64,000 bases of DNA from Pseudomonas sp. SG20056 (GTDB lineage Bacteria > Pseudomonadota > Gammaproteobacteria > Pseudomonadales > Pseudomonadaceae), in the NCBI RefSeq assembly GCF_031764535.1, contig NZ_CP134499.1:2418001-2482000 (forward strand), written 5' to 3'. Under the pieces are notes generated by a model. It was not told where the DNA came from, did not search any database, and saw only the letters and a list, made by a program, of their open reading frames with translations. Within the stretch, counting starts at the first letter, position 1; each line of letters begins with the position of its first letter. The position numbers and the translations under genes were made by a program. This document shows positions 62,088 through 64,000 of the stretch, in pieces.

Positions 62088-62113
62088 CAGACGGCGGACT
62101 GTATGGGCCGGGT

Positions 62114-62578
62114 TTATTTCATAACCAGGCTGGCCACTTCCTGCATCTGCTGATCGCTCAGATCCTGCTCACGCATAACCTTGATCAGCGTCGCATTGGC
62201 GCTGCTCAACGCGCCCTGCAGCGAGGCCAGCTCGCCCTGCAGCATTTCGATCTTCATACGTTTGGCCTCAGGGTCGAGGCTCTGATCCTGCATGACCTCT
62301 TTCAGCTCGGCTTTCTTCGCCTCAATCTGCGCCTTGATCTCACGGATTCGCTTAAGCAGATCCTTGACCACATCCGGCAGGCTGCTCTCATCAATATCGC
62401 GATTCTTCTCTGCGGCGGCAGAGCGCGCCTTGCCCAGTTCCGACAGGCTCACCCGCAGGCTGTCGCGCAGCGCCTGCTTCTCCTCCTCGCTGCTCGCCAC
62501 AACGCCATCGGCCGCAGCACTCTTGCGCTCCAGCGCGAGGTTCATGCGGGCGCTCAACTGAGTCGATTCCAGACGCAT
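62114..62578 (-). CDS. coiled-coil protein between hemN and anr, unknown function
   Basis: A 154-residue highly charged, almost all-helical protein. Residues 40-150 are rich in Lys, Glu, Leu and Ala with heptad spacing, and no cysteine, signal or membrane segment is visible. A good ribosome site (AAGGAG, minus strand) precedes ATG 62578. A hypothetical gene lies in the same place in P. aeruginosa (between hemN and anr). I cannot assign a function; its retention at this site among oxygen-control genes is the only hint. Confidence 0.8.
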   Translation of the reverse strand: MRLESTQLSARMNLALERKSAAADGVVASSEEEKQALRDSLRVSLSELGKARSAAAEKNRDIDESSLPDVVKDLLKRIREIKAQIEAKKAELKEVMQDQSLDPEAKRMKIEMLQGELASLQGALSSANATLIKVMREQDLSDQQMQEVASLVMK

Positions 62579-62730
62579 ACTGGTGCTCCTTGCCGATATT
62601 GAAAGTCGCCCGCACTATCGGCCACGCCGGCTAAAACTTGAACATTCGATCAGACTTGCGTCTTAGTGGCTCTACCCTGCGCCCTGCTGTAACCTTACGT
62701 CTATTGTGTGTTTAGCCAGGATCGCCAGCG

Positions 62731-63465
62731 ATGTCCGAAAGCATCAAGTTGCATACCCCACACCAAGCCCATTGCAAGGATTGCAGCCTGGCGAGTCTGT
62801 GCCTGCCGCTGTCCCTGAACCTGGAAGACATGGATGCGCTCGACGAAATCGTCAAACGCGGCCGCCCACTGAAAAAGGGCGAATTCCTGTTCCGCCAGGG
62901 CGATGCCTTCAACTCGGTATTTGCCGTGCGCTCCGGCGCCTTGAAAACCTTCAGCCTGAGCGACAGCGGTGATGAGCAGATCACTGGCTTCCACCTGCCC
63001 AGCGAACTGGTCGGTCTGTCCGGCATGGACAGCGAAAGTTACCCCGTGTCGGCCATGGCTCTGGAAACCACTTCGGTGTGTGAAATCCCCTTCGAGCGCC
63101 TTGACGAGCTGTCGGTGCAATTGCCGCAGCTGCGCCGCCAACTGATGCGCATCATGAGCCGGGAGATCCGCGACGATCAGCAGATGATGCTGTTGCTCTC
63201 GAAGAAAACCGCCGATGAACGCATCGCCACCTTCTTGGTCAACCTGTCGGCGCGCTTCCGCGCCCGCGGCTTCTCGGCCAATCAGTTCCGCCTGGCCATG
63301 TCGCGCAACGAAATTGGTAACTATTTGGGCCTTGCAGTCGAGACCGTATCGCGGGTATTTACCCGCTTCCAACAGAACAAGCTGCTCGAAGCCGAAGGCA
63401 AGGAAGTGCATATCCTCGACCCCATCGAGCTGTGCGCCCTGGCCGGCGGTAACCTCGAGGGCTGA
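62731..63465 (+). CDS. anr: Anr, oxygen-sensing Crp/FNR-family regulator
   Basis: A 244-residue FNR orthologue. Four cysteines for the oxygen-labile [4Fe-4S] cluster are present: Cys15, Cys18 and Cys24 in [10 protein letters not shown] and Cys117 in TSVCEIP. The cyclic-nucleotide-like beta-roll (about 30-150) is followed by a dimer helix and an HTH whose recognition helix [13 protein letters not shown] (about 202-214) has the E..SR signature that reads TTGAT half-sites. In low oxygen it activates cco2, hemN and denitrification genes. The gene stands alone; no Anr box of its own was found in 62579-62730. Confidence 0.97.
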   Translation: MSESIKLHTPHQAHCKDCSLASLCLPLSLNLEDMDALDEIVKRGRPLKKGEFLFRQGDAFNSVFAVRSGALKTFSLSDSGDEQITGFHLPSELVGLSGMDSESYPVSAMALETTSVCEIPFERLDELSVQLPQLRRQLMRIMSREIRDDQQMMLLLSKKTADERIATFLVNLSARFRARGFSANQFRLAMSRNEIGNYLGLAVETVSRVFTRFQQNKLLEAEGKEVHILDPIELCALAGGNLEG

Positions 63466-63490
63466 TCGACCCGCCCTGAGGACCTAGCCG

Positions 63491-64000
63491 ATGATCTTCG
63501 ACGAATTCACTATCAAAACCCTGATCCGCCCGGTGGTGGACTTCCCCAAGCCAGGCGTGATCTTTCGCGATATCACCCCGCTGTTCCAGTCGCCACGCGC
63601 CCTGCGCATGGTCGCCGACAGTTTTATCCAGCGTTACGTCGAAGCGGATTTCAGCCATATCGGCGCCATGGATGCGCGTGGCTTTCTGATCGGCTCGATC
63701 ATCGCCTATGAGCTGAACAAGCCGCTGATCCTGTTCCGCAAGCAAGGCAAGCTGCCCGCCGACGTGCTCAGCGAGAGCTACCAGACCGAGTACGGCGAAG
63801 CCAAACTGGAAGTGCACGCCGACAGCCTCTGCGAAGGCGATAAAGTGCTGATTTTCGATGACCTGATCGCCACCGGCGGCACCCTGCTGGCCGCCGCACA
63901 ACTGGTACGGCGCATGGGCGCGAGCATCATCGAAGCCGCCGCGATCATCGATCTGCCCGAACTGGGCGGTTCGCAAAAACTACAGGACAGCGGTATCCCC
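63491..64000 (+). CDS. apt: adenine phosphoribosyltransferase (cut by window end)
   Basis: The first 170 codons of a gene normally about 182 long, running past the window edge. It converts adenine and PRPP to AMP (purine salvage). It starts at ATG 63491, 25 bases after anr. The N-terminus [20 protein letters not shown] (split here) and the PRPP-binding loop [13 protein letters not shown] near residues 119-131 are visible. It has no stop within the window. It corresponds to the apt gene next to anr in P. aeruginosa. Confidence 0.93.
   Translation, partial: MIFDEFTIKTLIRPVVDFPKPGVIFRDITPLFQSPRALRMVADSFIQRYVEADFSHIGAMDARGFLIGSIIAYELNKPLILFRKQGKLPADVLSESYQTEYGEAKLEVHADSLCEGDKVLIFDDLIATGGTLLAAAQLVRRMGASIIEAAAIIDLPELGGSQKLQDSGIP

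Noticed and set aside
62644..62660. Possible Anr autoregulatory box upstream of anr
   Set aside because: Only one half-site-like ATCA and a TTGAA with wrong spacing are present.

Overview
The window is chromosomal DNA of a Pseudomonas species that does not look like P. aeruginosa itself. The reasons are protein-level matches to textbook Pseudomonas families (SucA, SdhB, Anr, the two CcoNOQP sets, a PA1571-family mini-protein, Cti, a DUF3080 lipoprotein) and gene order: gltA/sdhCDAB/sucABCD-lpdG, and cco2-cco1-ccoGHIS-hemN-anr-apt, both known from P. aeruginosa. I see no rRNA, tRNA, CRISPR array, prophage or complete insertion sequence. Almost everything is housekeeping or respiratory core genome, with about 59 protein genes.

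Layout. 1-3050: a small lipoprotein, MAPEG and DUF599 membrane proteins and a BrnQ branched-chain amino-acid carrier. 3342-16362: the TCA block, with sucABCD-lpdG and sdhCDAB read leftward and gltA divergent; the 362-bp gap between sdhC and gltA holds a clear sigma-70 promoter on each strand. 16430-24570: a START-domain protein, a YkgJ cysteine-cluster protein, a translationally coupled histidine kinase and response regulator/EAL pair, a 3-hydroxyisobutyrate-dehydrogenase-like enzyme, a DEDD exonuclease, PpnP and an EamA exporter. 24593-36758: a REP pair, an MsbA-like exporter, DoxX and DCC proteins, DUF1287, a NAD-kinase-like protein, PdxB, a MATE pump, DUF3080, GGCT, TusA, a CocE-type hydrolase and RlmM. 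37020-47808: the aerotaxis receptor Aer behind a FliA-type promoter, Cti, MetH, DUF1883, an RlmN paralogue, NfuA and an alpha/beta hydrolase. 48056-64000: two tandem cbb3 oxidase operons, the ccoGHIS assembly genes, hemN behind an Anr box, a coiled-coil protein, anr and the start of apt.

How it works together: the left half feeds electrons into the respiratory chain (2-oxoglutarate and succinate dehydrogenases). The right half builds the high-affinity terminal oxidases, their copper, haem and Fe-S maturation, and the oxygen-sensing regulator Anr.

The least ordinary signal is a 145-bp repeat present twice (27311-27455 and 47821-47965). The copies differ at 21 positions with no indels. Ten of these differences are five compensatory base-pair exchanges, and the central hairpin keeps two tandem 5'-GA/GA-3' mismatch motifs. 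One copy sits between a perfect Anr box (inside the neighbouring coding region) and ccoN2, apparently in the leader of the cco2 operon. The other copy supplies the stop codon of the DUF1287 gene.
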